Source: Streptomyces atratus (GTDB lineage: Bacteria; Actinomycetota; Actinomycetes; Streptomycetales; Streptomycetaceae). Taken from it: a stretch of DNA of 64,000 bases. The DNA lies in contig NZ_FPJO01000005.1 in NCBI RefSeq assembly GCF_900119365.1, positions 186,001 through 250,000 on the forward strand, in the 5' to 3' direction. Position numbers and translations under genes: made by a program. Shown here piece after piece: positions 17,847-26,869 of the stretch. How positions within the stretch are numbered: position 1 is the stretch's first letter; each line of letters begins with the position of its first letter. The notes below the pieces were generated by a model. That model saw nothing but the letters and a program-made list of their open reading frames with translations. It made no database searches and had not been told where the DNA came from.

Positions 17847-19280
17847 TCAGCGCAGGATTCCGGCCTGGCGGGCGGCCCTCAGCCAGGACGGGAACTCCGA
17901 CAGGACCCTGTCGTACAGCTCCTGGTCGGAGATCCTCTCGATGTCGTCGGCGGCGAAGAAGCCCACGTTGTCGACCCGGCGGCCCGGCATGGTGTCGAAC
18001 CGTTCCAGCACGCCGTACTGAGAGCTGCCGAGGCCGACGAACTGCCAGAACACCGGCTCCTCGGCGGCGGCCCGCAGCTCCTGCTCGATCTCCCTGTTGC
18101 GGTGCACACCGCCGTCCGAGAAGAACAGGACCAGCGTGGGGTCGGGCACCGGATGCGCCCGCACGAAGGCCCGCACCTCGGCGATGACCTTCTGTTCCTC
18201 GTTCTGGATCCCGACCGTACGCATGTCGATCTGACCGGGCTCCAGCCCCCTGGGCGGCTTCCTGCGCCCGAACCCGAAGGTCTGCCCCACGCGTACGTGC
18301 AGCCTGAGCCACTCGGGCAGGTCGCCCACGGCAAGGTCGGGGAGCCGGGCGGGGTTGCTGGCGAACGTCCACGCCTGCATCTGGCCGTCGTCGTCGAGCT
18401 GCGCCGCGACGGCCACCATCCGCTCGGCGACACCCGCGACCGTGCCCCGCCGGTAGAGACCGCCCATCGAACCCGACGCGTCGAGGACGAGGACCACCCG
18501 CGCGCGCAGCTCCGGTACGCCGTGTTTGCCCAGGCTGACCAGGACCTGCTGCTTGCGCAGCGACAGGCGCTTGCGCATGTCCACGGGCAGGTGCTCCTCG
18601 CCCTTGGTGAGCCGGGGCCGGGGCTCTCCTGCGACGTGCCCCGGCACGGGGGCGCCGGCCGCCGGCACGGGAGCATTGAACGACGGCACGGGGGCGTCGA
18701 ACGACGGTGCCCGGGCGGGGTACGGAGGCGTCACGGGACGGGAGCCGGGCCCGGCCGCGGGCTGGTCCTCGTCGACGCTGATCCCGAAGTCGGTCGCCAG
18801 TCCCGCCAGCCCGCTGGCGTAACCCTGGCCGACCGCGCGGAACTTCCAGCCGCCGTCGCGCCGGTAGAGCTCACCGCCGACCAGGGCGGTCTCCATCGCG
18901 GCGGTGATGCCGAAGCGGGCCAGTTCGGCACCGGACGCCGAGTCGAGCAGCCGCAGACACAGCCCCGGCACCTGACCGAAGGTGCCGCCGTCGGCGGAGG
19001 CGCAGAGCGCGACGCGCTCGATGTCCGGCCCCAGCGCGGCCAGGTGGACGTCCAGCGAGTCGCTGCCGGGCCGTTTGCCGACGTGGCTCACCGCGCCCGA
19101 GGCGTGCCGCGGCTGGTTGTAGAAGACGAAGTCGTCATCGGATCGCACCCGCCCGCCGCTGCCCAGCAGCAGGGCGGAAGCATCCACGTCCGGCACTCCG
19201 GGCCCTGCCGACCAGTCGAGTACGGCCCTGACCGCGGAAGCCGCGACGGGCACGTTGGCGCCTTTGCTCAGTATCGTCAC
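17847..19280 (-). CDS. TerD domain - VWA domain fusion protein (TerF-like)
   Basis: 477 residues from GTG at 19280 ([14 protein letters not shown]). Residues about 1-170 are a TerD domain with the calcium-binding block [20 protein letters not shown] and [13 protein letters not shown] Pro/Ala-rich linker (about 175-235) joins a von Willebrand factor A domain (about 265-475) with the MIDAS motif VLDASGSM and VLFFSDGG. Fusions of this kind belong to the tellurium/stress-response family of actinomycetes; the protein is probably cytoplasmic and binds Ca and Mg. A longer upstream frame lacks the TerD-type start and was not used. Single gene, divergent from the DUF6083-like gene. Confidence 0.88.
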   Translation of the reverse strand: MTILSKGANVPVAASAVRAVLDWSAGPGVPDVDASALLLGSGGRVRSDDDFVFYNQPRHASGAVSHVGKRPGSDSLDVHLAALGPDIERVALCASADGGTFGQVPGLCLRLLDSASGAELARFGITAAMETALVGGELYRRDGGWKFRAVGQGYASGLAGLATDFGISVDEDQPAAGPGSRPVTPPYPARAPSFDAPVPSFNAPVPAAGAPVPGHVAGEPRPRLTKGEEHLPVDMRKRLSLRKQQVLVSLGKHGVPELRARVVLVLDASGSMGGLYRRGTVAGVAERMVAVAAQLDDDGQMQAWTFASNPARLPDLAVGDLPEWLRLHVRVGQTFGFGRRKPPRGLEPGQIDMRTVGIQNEEQKVIAEVRAFVRAHPVPDPTLVLFFSDGGVHRNREIEQELRAAAEEPVFWQFVGLGSSQYGVLERFDTMPGRRVDNVGFFAADDIERISDQELYDRVLSEFPSWLRAARQAGILR

Positions 19281-19400
19281 ACCGGCAAGTCTGCCTGCCG
19301 CCCGCCACACCCGCGCCGACGGCCGCGCGGCTTCCCACCCGCCGCCGCGCGGCCGGATCGCGTCCTACCGCGCCTCACGACCTGCCCGCACCCTTTGACC

Positions 19401-19748
19401 ATGGGGGTTTCCGGAACGCCACGGACCACTGAGGAATGGACCGATCTCCAACACTCGACCGATCACGAGCAGGGTCTCCGGGACGGGGCGTTCCCCGGCC
19501 CGGAACCCGCGCCCGACTGCCCGGACTGCGGGCTCACCGTCGATATCCGCCCCACCCACTACCGGTGGTGGGTCCGTCTCGAACCGGACGGCCCCGCCCC
19601 GCTCCTCGCGCACACCGTGCCGCCCGGACAGCGGTGGCACCTCGACCGGGACGGCACGGCGTGGAACGCCCAGGACCACGAACCGGGCCCCGGGGAGTGC
19701 TGCCGGATCAGCCACCACCTGGTCTGCCCACGCAGGGACCGGCCCTGA
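19401..19748 (+). CDS. Small DUF6083-like protein
   Basis: 115 residues, ATG start (MGVSGTPRTTEEW). It contains CPDCGLTVDIRPTHYRWWVRLEP, a VPPGQRWHLDRDGTAWN block and a closing CCRISHHLVCP. The spacing of two Cys pairs suggests a small zinc-ribbon-like fold. The pattern matches the Streptomyces DUF6083 group, whose function is unknown. It converges on the GntR gene with only 12 bases between stops. Confidence 0.7.
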   Translation: MGVSGTPRTTEEWTDLQHSTDHEQGLRDGAFPGPEPAPDCPDCGLTVDIRPTHYRWWVRLEPDGPAPLLAHTVPPGQRWHLDRDGTAWNAQDHEPGPGECCRISHHLVCPRRDRP

Positions 19749-19760
19749 TCCCGAGCGGAG

Positions 19761-20438
19761 CTACCTCTCCTCGCGCTGGTGGTACGTGCTGCGCGTGTGT
19801 TCCGTGTGGGACCGCATGATCTCCGTGGCCCGCTGTTCGTCGCGCGCGGAGATCGCCTCGATGAGCGCGCGGTGCTCGATCCAGGACCGGGCGCCGCGTC
19901 GGCGGGCCACCGGGGTGTAGTACCAGCGGACCCTGCGGTCCACCTGGCCGGCGAGCCCGGAGAGGACGGCATTGCCCGCCAGCTCCATGACCTGGGCGTG
20001 GAAGGCCGCGTTGGTGGCGACCACGAGGTCCACGTCGTCGTCGGCGACGGCCTGTTCACCCTTGGCGCAGAGCTCCTCCAGGGCCGCGATGCCGGCCGTG
20101 CCCGAGTTGGCCGCGGCGAGGCGTGCGGCCTCGGCCTCCAGAAGGGTGCGGACCGAGAGCAGCTGGTCCGCCTCCTCCTCCGTGGACTCGTGCACGAACG
20201 CGCCCTGGGCGGGCCGGAGATCGACCCAGCCCTCGGTGTTCAGCCGCTGCAGCGCCTCGCGGACCGGCTGGCGGGACACCCCGAGATGGCCCGCCAGCTC
20301 GCTCTCGACCAGATGCTGGCCGGGACGGAGCGCACGCGTCGTCATGAGTTCGAGCAGCGCCTCGTACACGCGCTCACGCAGCGGTCCGGGCCGCTCCAGC
20401 CTCGGCACAGTCCCTTGCGGCAGTCCTGCGGACAACAT
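19761..20438 (-). CDS. GntR family transcriptional regulator, FadR/FCD subfamily
   Basis: 225 residues. Winged helix at about 20-85 (LRERVYEALLELMTTRALRPG, VSRQPVREALQRLNTEGWV), then an all-helical FCD ligand domain (about 95-215) with LRPAQGAFVHE, ESTEEEADQLLSVRTLLEAEA and two His-containing helices (NAAFHAQVMELA, WIEHRALIEAI) placed as the metal ligands of FCD domains. It lies 68 bases after the KAS III gene in the same direction and a shared motif precedes both, so it probably regulates itself and the KAS III gene. Confidence 0.9.
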   Translation of the reverse strand: MLSAGLPQGTVPRLERPGPLRERVYEALLELMTTRALRPGQHLVESELAGHLGVSRQPVREALQRLNTEGWVDLRPAQGAFVHESTEEEADQLLSVRTLLEAEAARLAAANSGTAGIAALEELCAKGEQAVADDDVDLVVATNAAFHAQVMELAGNAVLSGLAGQVDRRVRWYYTPVARRRGARSWIEHRALIEAISARDEQRATEIMRSHTEHTRSTYHQREER

Positions 20439-20474
20439 CGCGGTCCCCCTCCGGCCGACGAGGCATCAATTGCC

Positions 20475-20486
20475 TATTGTCTACAG
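20475..20486. promoter_or_regulatory. Operator-like site upstream of the GntR gene
   Basis: TATTGTCTACAG, 37 bases before the GntR start, has the TGTnnACA core typical of FadR-type GntR operators. Its reverse complement nearly repeats at 21609-21620 upstream of the KAS III gene, with a single base difference. Confidence 0.6.
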
Positions 20487-20506
20487 TCTACCGAGCGCAA
20501 TGCCCG

Positions 20507-21457
20507 CTAGGGGCAGCGGATCACCTGACCCGCGTACGAGAGATTCCCGCCGAAGCCGAAGAGCAGAACCGGCGCGCCGCTGTGGACCTCGCCGCGTTCC
20601 ACCAGTTTGGACAGGGCCATCGGGATCGAGGCCGCGGACGTGTTGCCGGAGTCCACGACGTCCCTGGCGACGACCGCGTTGACCGCGCCGATCTTCCTGG
20701 CGACGGGTTCGATGATCCTCAGGTTGGCCTGGTGCAGTACCACCGCTCCCAGCTCCTCGGGCGCCACACCGGCCTTCTCGCACACCTTGCGGGCGATGGG
20801 CGGCAGCTGCGTGGTGGCCCAGCGGTAGACGGACTGCCCTTCCTGGGCGAACCGCGGCGGCGTTCCCTCGATCCGTACCGCGTTCCCCATCTCCGGCACC
20901 GAGCCCCACAGAACGGGACCGATCCCGGGCCGGCCGCTCCCGTCCGGCTCCGCGACGACGACCGCCGCACCGGCGCCGTCGCCGAGCAGTACGCAGGTGC
21001 TGCGGTCGGTCCAGTCGGCGATGTCCGCCATCTTGTCGGCGCCGATGACCAGGACGCGCTCGGCGGCCCCGGCCCGGATGGCATGGTCGGCGGTGGCGAG
21101 GGCATGGGTGAAGCCGGAGCAGACGACGTTGATGTCCATCACCGCGGGCGAGCCCATCCCGAGCCGGGCGGCGACGCGCGCCGACATGCTCGGCGAGCGG
21201 TCGATCGCGGTCGAGGTGGCGACCAGGACCAGATCGACCTCGGCCGGCCGCAGCCCCGCCGCGGCCAGCGCCTTGCCGCCCGCGTGCGCGGCCATCTCGT
21301 CCACCGGCTCGTCCGGCCCCCCGACATGGCGGGTCCTGATGCCGACGCGGCTGGTGATCCACTCGTCGCTGGTATCGACCATGGCCGCCAGGTCGTCGTT
21401 GGTGAGCACCTTGGCGGGCTGGTAGTGGCCGAGCGCCACGACACGTGAGCCGGTCAT
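20507..21457 (-). CDS. 3-oxoacyl-ACP synthase III (KAS III, FabH-like)
   Basis: 316 residues from ATG at 21457 (MTGSRVVALGHYQPAKVLTN). The catalytic triad is complete: Cys113 in VVCSGFTHA, His242 in VVLHQANLRI and Asn272 in DSGNTSAASIP. The N-terminal block SDEWITSRVGIRTRH and GDGAGAAVV are further family signatures. KAS III condenses an acyl-CoA with malonyl-ACP. It stands outside any fatty-acid or polyketide cluster in this window, followed only by a GntR regulator with a matching operator-like site, so it may start a specialised acyl chain or serve lipid homeostasis. Confidence 0.93.
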   Translation of the reverse strand: MTGSRVVALGHYQPAKVLTNDDLAAMVDTSDEWITSRVGIRTRHVGGPDEPVDEMAAHAGGKALAAAGLRPAEVDLVLVATSTAIDRSPSMSARVAARLGMGSPAVMDINVVCSGFTHALATADHAIRAGAAERVLVIGADKMADIADWTDRSTCVLLGDGAGAAVVVAEPDGSGRPGIGPVLWGSVPEMGNAVRIEGTPPRFAQEGQSVYRWATTQLPPIARKVCEKAGVAPEELGAVVLHQANLRIIEPVARKIGAVNAVVARDVVDSGNTSAASIPMALSKLVERGEVHSGAPVLLFGFGGNLSYAGQVIRCP

Positions 21458-21608
21458 GTACGGGGTCCCCTCGCTACGTATGGCAGGAACCATCCAGTCT
21501 TGGTCGCTACTGCCCGGTACAGGGGCACGTGTTCCCACAGGAATAGCGCCCGGCCGTTGGAGGCTTGGCAACATGGCTTGACGACAGCGTTGACATCTCG
21601 AAAGGATT

Positions 21609-21620
21609 CTGTAGACAGTA
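21609..21620. promoter_or_regulatory. Operator-like site upstream of the KAS III gene
   Basis: CTGTAGACAGTA contains the same TGTnnACA core as the site at 20475-20486 and is followed by a half-similar TTCTGTCGAC. It lies about 150 bases upstream of the KAS III start and 115 bases upstream of fdhD, so it could act in either direction. Confidence 0.55.
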
Positions 21621-21734
21621 TTCTGTCGACTTGATGTCATTTCTCGCGCCTCGCCGGGTCCGCTCCGTACAGGACAATGAGATCCTCAGAGGCCGGTTCG
21701 GCCTCCCGCACGTACAGAATCGGGTTTAACCGCT

Positions 21735-22583
21735 ATGGGACGGGTCACCGAGCGTCGCCGCACCATCCGCATCCGGGACGGGGCCGTCTCCACCCGGCCC
21801 GACACGCTCGTCGCCGAGGAGCCCCTGGAGATCCGGCTCGACGGCAGGCCGCTCGCCATCACGATGCGCACTCCGGGTGACGACTTCGCCCTGGCGGCGG
21901 GGTTCCTGGTGAGCGAGGGCGTCATCGGCGACGGCTCCGAGGTGCAGTCCATCGTCTACTGCGCCGGAGCGACCGCCGACGGCGTCAACTCGTACAACGT
22001 GGTGGACGTGAAGCTCGCCCCCGGTGTCCCGGTCCCCGACATCACGCTCGAACGCAATGTGTACACCACCTCGTCCTGCGGACTGTGCGGCAAGGCGAGC
22101 CTCGACGCGGTACGCACCACGACCCGGCACCCGGTCGCCGACGCTCCCCCGCTGCGGGTCGAGCCCGCCCTGCTCGCCGCCCTCCCCGACCGGCTGCGCG
22201 CCGCACAGCGGGTCTTCGACCGCACCGGCGGGCTGCACGCGGCGGCCCTGTTCTCCGAGGCGGGCGAGCTGCTCGACATCCGGGAGGACGTCGGGCGGCA
22301 CAACGCGGTCGACAAACTGGTCGGCCGGGCCCTCACCGACCACCGGCTGCCGCTGTCCCGGGCCATTCTGCTGGTGTCGGGGCGGGCCTCGTTCGAGCTG
22401 GCCCAGAAGGCGGTGATGGCCGGGATCCCGATGCTCGCGGCGGTCTCGGCGCCGTCGTCCCTCGCCGTCGACCTGGCGGCCGAGACCGGGCTGACCCTGG
22501 TGGGCTTCCTGCGGGGCCCTTCGATGAACGTGTACGCGGGCGAGCACCGCATCGCCCTGGAGACACCGGTCGGCCTGGACTGA
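21735..22583 (+). CDS. fdhD: Formate dehydrogenase accessory sulfurtransferase FdhD
   Basis: 282 residues. Carries the FdhD blocks VAEEPLEIRLDGRPL, TPGDDFALAAGFLVSEGVI, and the sulfur-relay motif SSCGLCGK with Cys115 and Cys118, then FDRTGGLHAAALF, REDVGRHNAVDKLVG, and SGRASFELAQKA. FdhD passes sulfur from a cysteine desulfurase to the Mo-cofactor of formate dehydrogenase. No formate dehydrogenase gene is in the window. ATG start; it is divergent from the KAS III gene across a 277-base region. Confidence 0.95.
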   Translation: MGRVTERRRTIRIRDGAVSTRPDTLVAEEPLEIRLDGRPLAITMRTPGDDFALAAGFLVSEGVIGDGSEVQSIVYCAGATADGVNSYNVVDVKLAPGVPVPDITLERNVYTTSSCGLCGKASLDAVRTTTRHPVADAPPLRVEPALLAALPDRLRAAQRVFDRTGGLHAAALFSEAGELLDIREDVGRHNAVDKLVGRALTDHRLPLSRAILLVSGRASFELAQKAVMAGIPMLAAVSAPSSLAVDLAAETGLTLVGFLRGPSMNVYAGEHRIALETPVGLD

Positions 22584-22626
22584 GGCCCCCGCAGGGCGCC
22601 CCGGCCCCGCCCGGCCCCGTCCCGGC

Positions 22627-23658
22627 TCAGCCCACCGCGGCGGCGGGCCCCCGTGACACCGCTGCGCTCGCCGGGCTCTCCTGCTCCGCGTCGCGCGAGC
22701 GGCGCTTGGCGATCACGGCGCACACCATCAGCTGCATCTGGTGGAAGAGCATCAGCGGCAGCACGGCGAGCGAGGCCTGCGCCCCGAACAGCACACTCGC
22801 CATCGGCAGTCCCGACGCCAGGCTCTTCTTCGAACCGGCGAACTGGATGGCGATCCGGTCCTCCCGGTCGAAGCCGAGCCGCTTCGCCCCGTACCAGGTC
22901 AGCGTGAGCATCAGTGCGAGCAGCAGTGCTTCGGCACCGAGCAGCGCCCCGAGCCGGGCCGGGGTGACCTGGTGCCAGATGCCCGCGACCATGCCCTCAC
23001 CGAAGGCCGTGTAGACGACGAGCAGGATCGAGCCGCGGTCGACATGGCCGAGGACCTTCTTGTGGCGGGTGATGAAGCCGCCGATCCAGCGGCGCAGCAG
23101 TTGCCCGGCGACGAACGGCAGCAGCAGCTGGACGCCGATCCTCAGCAGCGCGTCCGCCGAGAATCCACCGCCGTTGTTGCCGAGCAGGGCGGCCGCGAGC
23201 AGCGGGGTGAGGAAGATCCCGGCGATCGACGAGAAGGAGCCCGCGCAGATCGCCGCGGGCACGTTGCCCCGGGCGATCGAGGTGAAGGCGATCGACGACT
23301 GGATGGTCGACGGGACGAGGCAGAGGAAGAGGAAGCCGCTGTGGAGCTGCGGCGTCAGGACGTGGGGCACCAGTCCCCTGCCCGCGAGTCCGAGCAGCGG
23401 GAACGCCACGAAGGTGCAGATCAGCACGGTGAGGTGGAGCCGCCAGTGCTTGAGCCCGTCCAGGGCCTCGGCGGTGGAGAGCCGGGCGCCGTACAGGAAG
23501 AAGAGAAAGGCGATCGCTCCGGTGGAGGCACCGCCCGCCACATCGGCCGCAGTCCCCGAGGCGGGCAGTATCGCCGCGAGCACGACGGTGCCGATCAGCG
23601 CCAGGATGTACGGGTCGAGCGGCAGCCAGGACGGCAGCTTCAGGGTGCGGCGGCTCAT
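22627..23658 (-). CDS. Bile acid:sodium symporter (SBF-like) family transporter
   Basis: 343 residues with about nine to ten hydrophobic helices. Recognisable SBF-like blocks are LDPYILALIGTVVLAAILP, AIAFLFFLYGARLS, PSTIQSSIAFTSIARGN (the crossover helix), and RFDREDRIAIQFAGSKKSLA-like C-terminal block (present as LGFDREDRIAIQFAGSKKS). Start set at MSRRTLK (23658), although the spacing to GGAG is short. It is divergently transcribed from a LysR regulator 119 bases away, the usual arrangement for a controlled transporter. Substrate, probably an organic anion, is unknown. Confidence 0.88.
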   Translation of the reverse strand: MSRRTLKLPSWLPLDPYILALIGTVVLAAILPASGTAADVAGGASTGAIAFLFFLYGARLSTAEALDGLKHWRLHLTVLICTFVAFPLLGLAGRGLVPHVLTPQLHSGFLFLCLVPSTIQSSIAFTSIARGNVPAAICAGSFSSIAGIFLTPLLAAALLGNNGGGFSADALLRIGVQLLLPFVAGQLLRRWIGGFITRHKKVLGHVDRGSILLVVYTAFGEGMVAGIWHQVTPARLGALLGAEALLLALMLTLTWYGAKRLGFDREDRIAIQFAGSKKSLASGLPMASVLFGAQASLAVLPLMLFHQMQLMVCAVIAKRRSRDAEQESPASAAVSRGPAAAVG

Positions 23659-23777
23659 GTGCTCCACATGTTCTCTTGGTTCTGGTCGTGCCCTCCCCAT
23701 GCTGCTCCCGATCGGCGTGATCGGGAATCCCGCACACCGCTCTCACTGTCATCACGGAGCGCGATAGCCTGGCACTC

Positions 23778-24692
23778 ATGTACGACCCCGCGCAGCTCCG
23801 TACCTTTCTCGCCGTCGCCCAGACGCTGAGTTTCACCCGGGCCGCCCGGCGGCTGGGGGTGCGGCAGTCCACGGTGAGCCAGCACGTGCGGCGCCTGGAG
23901 GACGCGGCGGGGCGGCAGTTGTTCACCCGGGACACGCACCGGGTCGATCTCACCGTGGACGGCGAGGCGATGCTCGGCTTCGCCCGGACGATACTCGCGG
24001 CCCATGAGCGGGCCGCGGCCTTCTTCACCGGCACCCGGCTGCGCGGGCGGCTGCGGTTCGGGGTCTCCGAGGACTTCGTGCTGACCCGGCTGCCGGAGAT
24101 CCTGGAGTCGTTCCGCCACGACCATCCGGAGGTCGAGCTGGAACTGACGGTGGAGCTCTCCGGGACGCTCCAGCAGCGTCTCGCGGCCGGCCGGCTCGAT
24201 CTGGTGCTGGCCAAACGGCGCACCGGCGACACGCACGGCGAGCTGGTCTGGCAGGACGCGCTGGCCTGGATCGGCGCACCACAGCTGCGGATCGCCCCGG
24301 ACCGCCCGGTGCCGCTGATCGTCTTCCCGCCGCCGGGCATCACCCGCGCCCGCGCCCTGGAGGTCCTGGAGGAACACAGCCGGTCCTGGCGGATCGCCTG
24401 CACGAGCACCAGCCTGAGCGGGCTGGTCGCGGCGGCCCACGCGGGGCTGGGCGTGATGGTCCACAGCCGGGGGCTGATCCCGCCGGGCCTGGCGCCGGTT
24501 CCGGCCAGGGCGGGTCTGCCGGAGCTGGGCGGTGTGGACTTCGTCCTGTCGCACGGCCGCCGCCGCGACGGGGCGCACGAGGCCGCGGACGCGCTGGCGA
24601 CGGCGATCCTGGCGGGCGGCGACCGGCTGATCCGCGGCGTCGGCCCCCTCGCTCCGATCAACGGCCGGGACGGCGCACGGCCACACGCATGA
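23778..24692 (+). CDS. LysR family transcriptional regulator
   Basis: 304 residues. N-terminal HTH (about 1-60: LRTFLAVAQTLSFTRAARRLGVRQSTVSQHVRRLE) and the two-lobe effector domain (about 90-285) with GRLRFGVSEDFVLTRLPEIL, LAAGRLDLVLAKR and VAAAHAGLGVMVHSRGL. It is divergent from the SBF-like transporter and most likely controls it. The tail (about 285-304) is polar and variable. Confidence 0.93.
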   Translation: MYDPAQLRTFLAVAQTLSFTRAARRLGVRQSTVSQHVRRLEDAAGRQLFTRDTHRVDLTVDGEAMLGFARTILAAHERAAAFFTGTRLRGRLRFGVSEDFVLTRLPEILESFRHDHPEVELELTVELSGTLQQRLAAGRLDLVLAKRRTGDTHGELVWQDALAWIGAPQLRIAPDRPVPLIVFPPPGITRARALEVLEEHSRSWRIACTSTSLSGLVAAAHAGLGVMVHSRGLIPPGLAPVPARAGLPELGGVDFVLSHGRRRDGAHEAADALATAILAGGDRLIRGVGPLAPINGRDGARPHA

Positions 24693-25002
24693 CCACCCGC
24701 GTGCACGGAGGCACGGGCATACCGGCGGTCGCACACACGTCCCGCCCGATCGGGGTGAATACGGATGAACCACCGTGCATACCCCCGGAACGGGAGTGGC
24801 AGTGGCGTACAGATTCGGTGGAGATTCCGGCGCCCGCCCCTCGCTCCGTGGTCCCGGCCACGCCCGAGCCTTGCCCATCTGGCCGGATTTCGGTGGCTGA
24901 CTTGTGCATATGCCACCTTGTCCGCCGTTTCGGGCCCTCCCGCCGCGCCGCCCGGTGGGGTAGCGTCACGGCGCTGTGCGGAGCGCCACAAGGAGCAGGT
25001 CA
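24693..25002. other. Intergenic region upstream of the acyl-CoA synthetase gene
   Basis: 310 bases without a gene. TAGCGT at 24961-24966 fits a Streptomyces -10 element, and AGGAG lies 7 bases before the TTG start at 25003. No matching -35 or clear operator palindrome was found. Confidence 0.45.
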
Positions 25003-26826
25003 TTGCGCGAGTTCACTGTCCCACCCATGGCGGCCGCGCCCCTCGTGGGCGGGCTGGCAGACGTGGTCTTCGACCATGCCGAGGAGGACCCGCACCGGGT
25101 CGCGCTCGGCCGCAAGGACGCGAACGGGAACTGGCGGGTTGTCACCGCTGCGGCCTTCCGCGACGAGGTGCTGGCGCTCGCCAAGGGACTGATCGCCCAC
25201 GGCGTCAGGTTCGGCGACCGGGTGGCCCTGATGTCGCGTACGCGTTACGAGTGGACGCTCTTCGACCTCGCACTGTGGACGGTGGGCGCCCAGTCCGTAC
25301 CGGTCTATCCGACCTCCTCGGCCGAGCAGGTGCTGTGGATGCTGCACGACGCCGAGGTGTCCGCCGTCATGGTCGAGCACGAGGACCACGCGATGACGAT
25401 CGCCTCGGTGATCGACCGGCTGCCCGGCCTCAAGCGGCTCTGGCAGCTGGACGCCGGCGTGGTGGCCGAGCTGGTCGAGGCGGGGGCGGACGTCGAGGAC
25501 GAGGTGGTGCACCGCCACCGCCGCGCCGTGACGCCCGAGTCCGTGGCCACCGTCATCTACACCTCGGGGACGACGGGACGCCCCAAGGGCTGTGTGCTCA
25601 CGCACGCCAACTTCATGTTCGAGACGGACACCATGGTCGCCCGCTGGAAGTCGGTGTTCCGCTCCCGGCCGGGTGATGAGGCGGCGACGCTGCTCTTCCT
25701 GCCGCTGGCCCATGTCTTCGGCCGGATGGTCGAGGTCGCGGCGATCCGGGGCCGGGTGAAGCTGGGCCATCAGCCGGAGCTGTCGGCCAAGGCGCTGATG
25801 CCGGATCTGGTGTCCTTCCGGCCGACGTTCATCCTGGCGGTTCCGTACATCTTCGAGAAGGTCTTCAACGCCGCCCGGCGCAGGGCCGAGACGGAGGGCC
25901 GGATCGGGCCGTTCGACAAGGCCGTGGACATCGCGGTGAAGTACGCCGAGGCGCTGGAGGCGCGCGCGTTCGGGACCGGGCCGGGACCGTCGGCCGGGCT
26001 GCGGATGCAGCACCAGTTCTTCGACAAGGTCGTGTACAAGAAGGTGCGCGAGGCGATGGGCGGCCGGATCCGGCACGCCATGTCCGGTGGTTCGGGGATG
26101 GAGCGGCAGCTCGGGCTGTTCTTCGAGGGCGCGGGCGTCACGGTGTACGAGGGGTACGGGCTGACCGAGTCGACCGCGGCGGCCACGGCCAATCCGCCGG
26201 AACGCACCAGGTACGGCACGGTCGGGCTGCCGATCCCGGGGACGACCGTGCACATCGCCGAGGACGGTGAGGTGTGGGTGCACGGCGACAATGTGTTCAC
26301 GGGCTATCTCGGCGCCCCGCAGGCCACCGCGGCGGTGCTGCGCGAGGGCTGGCTGGCCACCGGGGACCTGGGCTCGCTCGACGAGGACGGATATCTGACG
26401 ATCACCGGGCGGAAGAAGGAGATCCTGGTGACATCGGGCGGCAAGAGTGTGGCGCCGGCCGGTCTGGAGGAGCGGGTGCGGGCGCATCCGCTGGTCGCGC
26501 AGTGCATCGTGGTCGGCAACGACCGGCCGTACATCGCGGCCCTGGTCACGGTCGACCAGGAGGCGGTGGACCACTGGCTCGCGATGCAGGGGCGGGAGCC
26601 TCTGAAGCCGGAGGACCTGGTGCGCGATCCGGGTCTGGAGATGGAGGTCCGGCGGGCGGTGGTGGCCGCCAACACGGCGGTCTCCCAGGCCGAGTCGATC
26701 CGTACGTTCCGGATCCTCGCGCATCCCTTCAGCGAGGATCACGGTCTGCTCACCCCGTCGCTGAAGCTGAAGCGCCGGGCGATCGAGACGGCGTACGCCG
26801 CGGAGGTCGACGCGCTGTACCGCTGA
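25003..26826 (+). CDS. AMP-dependent long-chain fatty acid-CoA ligase
   Basis: 607 residues, TTG start (LREFTVPPMAAAPLVGG) set by AGGAG at 7-base spacing. All adenylate-forming motifs are present: P-loop IYTSGTTGRPKGCVLTH, YEGYGLTESTAAATANPP, the TGDLGSLDEDGYLTITGRKK hinge, and a C-terminal Lys region LKLKRRAIE. These activate a fatty acid with ATP to the acyl-AMP and then to acyl-CoA. Single gene, ends in a shared hairpin with the convergent sorbosone dehydrogenase gene. Confidence 0.94.
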   Translation: MREFTVPPMAAAPLVGGLADVVFDHAEEDPHRVALGRKDANGNWRVVTAAAFRDEVLALAKGLIAHGVRFGDRVALMSRTRYEWTLFDLALWTVGAQSVPVYPTSSAEQVLWMLHDAEVSAVMVEHEDHAMTIASVIDRLPGLKRLWQLDAGVVAELVEAGADVEDEVVHRHRRAVTPESVATVIYTSGTTGRPKGCVLTHANFMFETDTMVARWKSVFRSRPGDEAATLLFLPLAHVFGRMVEVAAIRGRVKLGHQPELSAKALMPDLVSFRPTFILAVPYIFEKVFNAARRRAETEGRIGPFDKAVDIAVKYAEALEARAFGTGPGPSAGLRMQHQFFDKVVYKKVREAMGGRIRHAMSGGSGMERQLGLFFEGAGVTVYEGYGLTESTAAATANPPERTRYGTVGLPIPGTTVHIAEDGEVWVHGDNVFTGYLGAPQATAAVLREGWLATGDLGSLDEDGYLTITGRKKEILVTSGGKSVAPAGLEERVRAHPLVAQCIVVGNDRPYIAALVTVDQEAVDHWLAMQGREPLKPEDLVRDPGLEMEVRRAVVAANTAVSQAESIRTFRILAHPFSEDHGLLTPSLKLKRRAIETAYAAEVDALYR

Positions 26827-26855
26827 GACATGGCGTGCCCCGGCGGTACAGCGCG
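26811..26855. terminator. Bidirectional hairpin between convergent genes
   Basis: CGCGCTGTACCGC (26811-26823) and its perfect complement at 26843-26855 form a 13-base stem with a 19-base loop that spans the stop codon of the acyl-CoA ligase gene and ends 15 bases before the stop of the convergent gene. Confidence 0.7.
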
Positions 26856-26869
26856 TACGGCGTCCCGTG

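Noticed and set aside
20507..26826. A polyketide or fatty-acid biosynthetic cluster around the KAS III and acyl-CoA ligase genes
   Set aside because: No acyl carrier protein, KAS II, reductase or modular synthase lies nearby; the genes are separated by unrelated ones.
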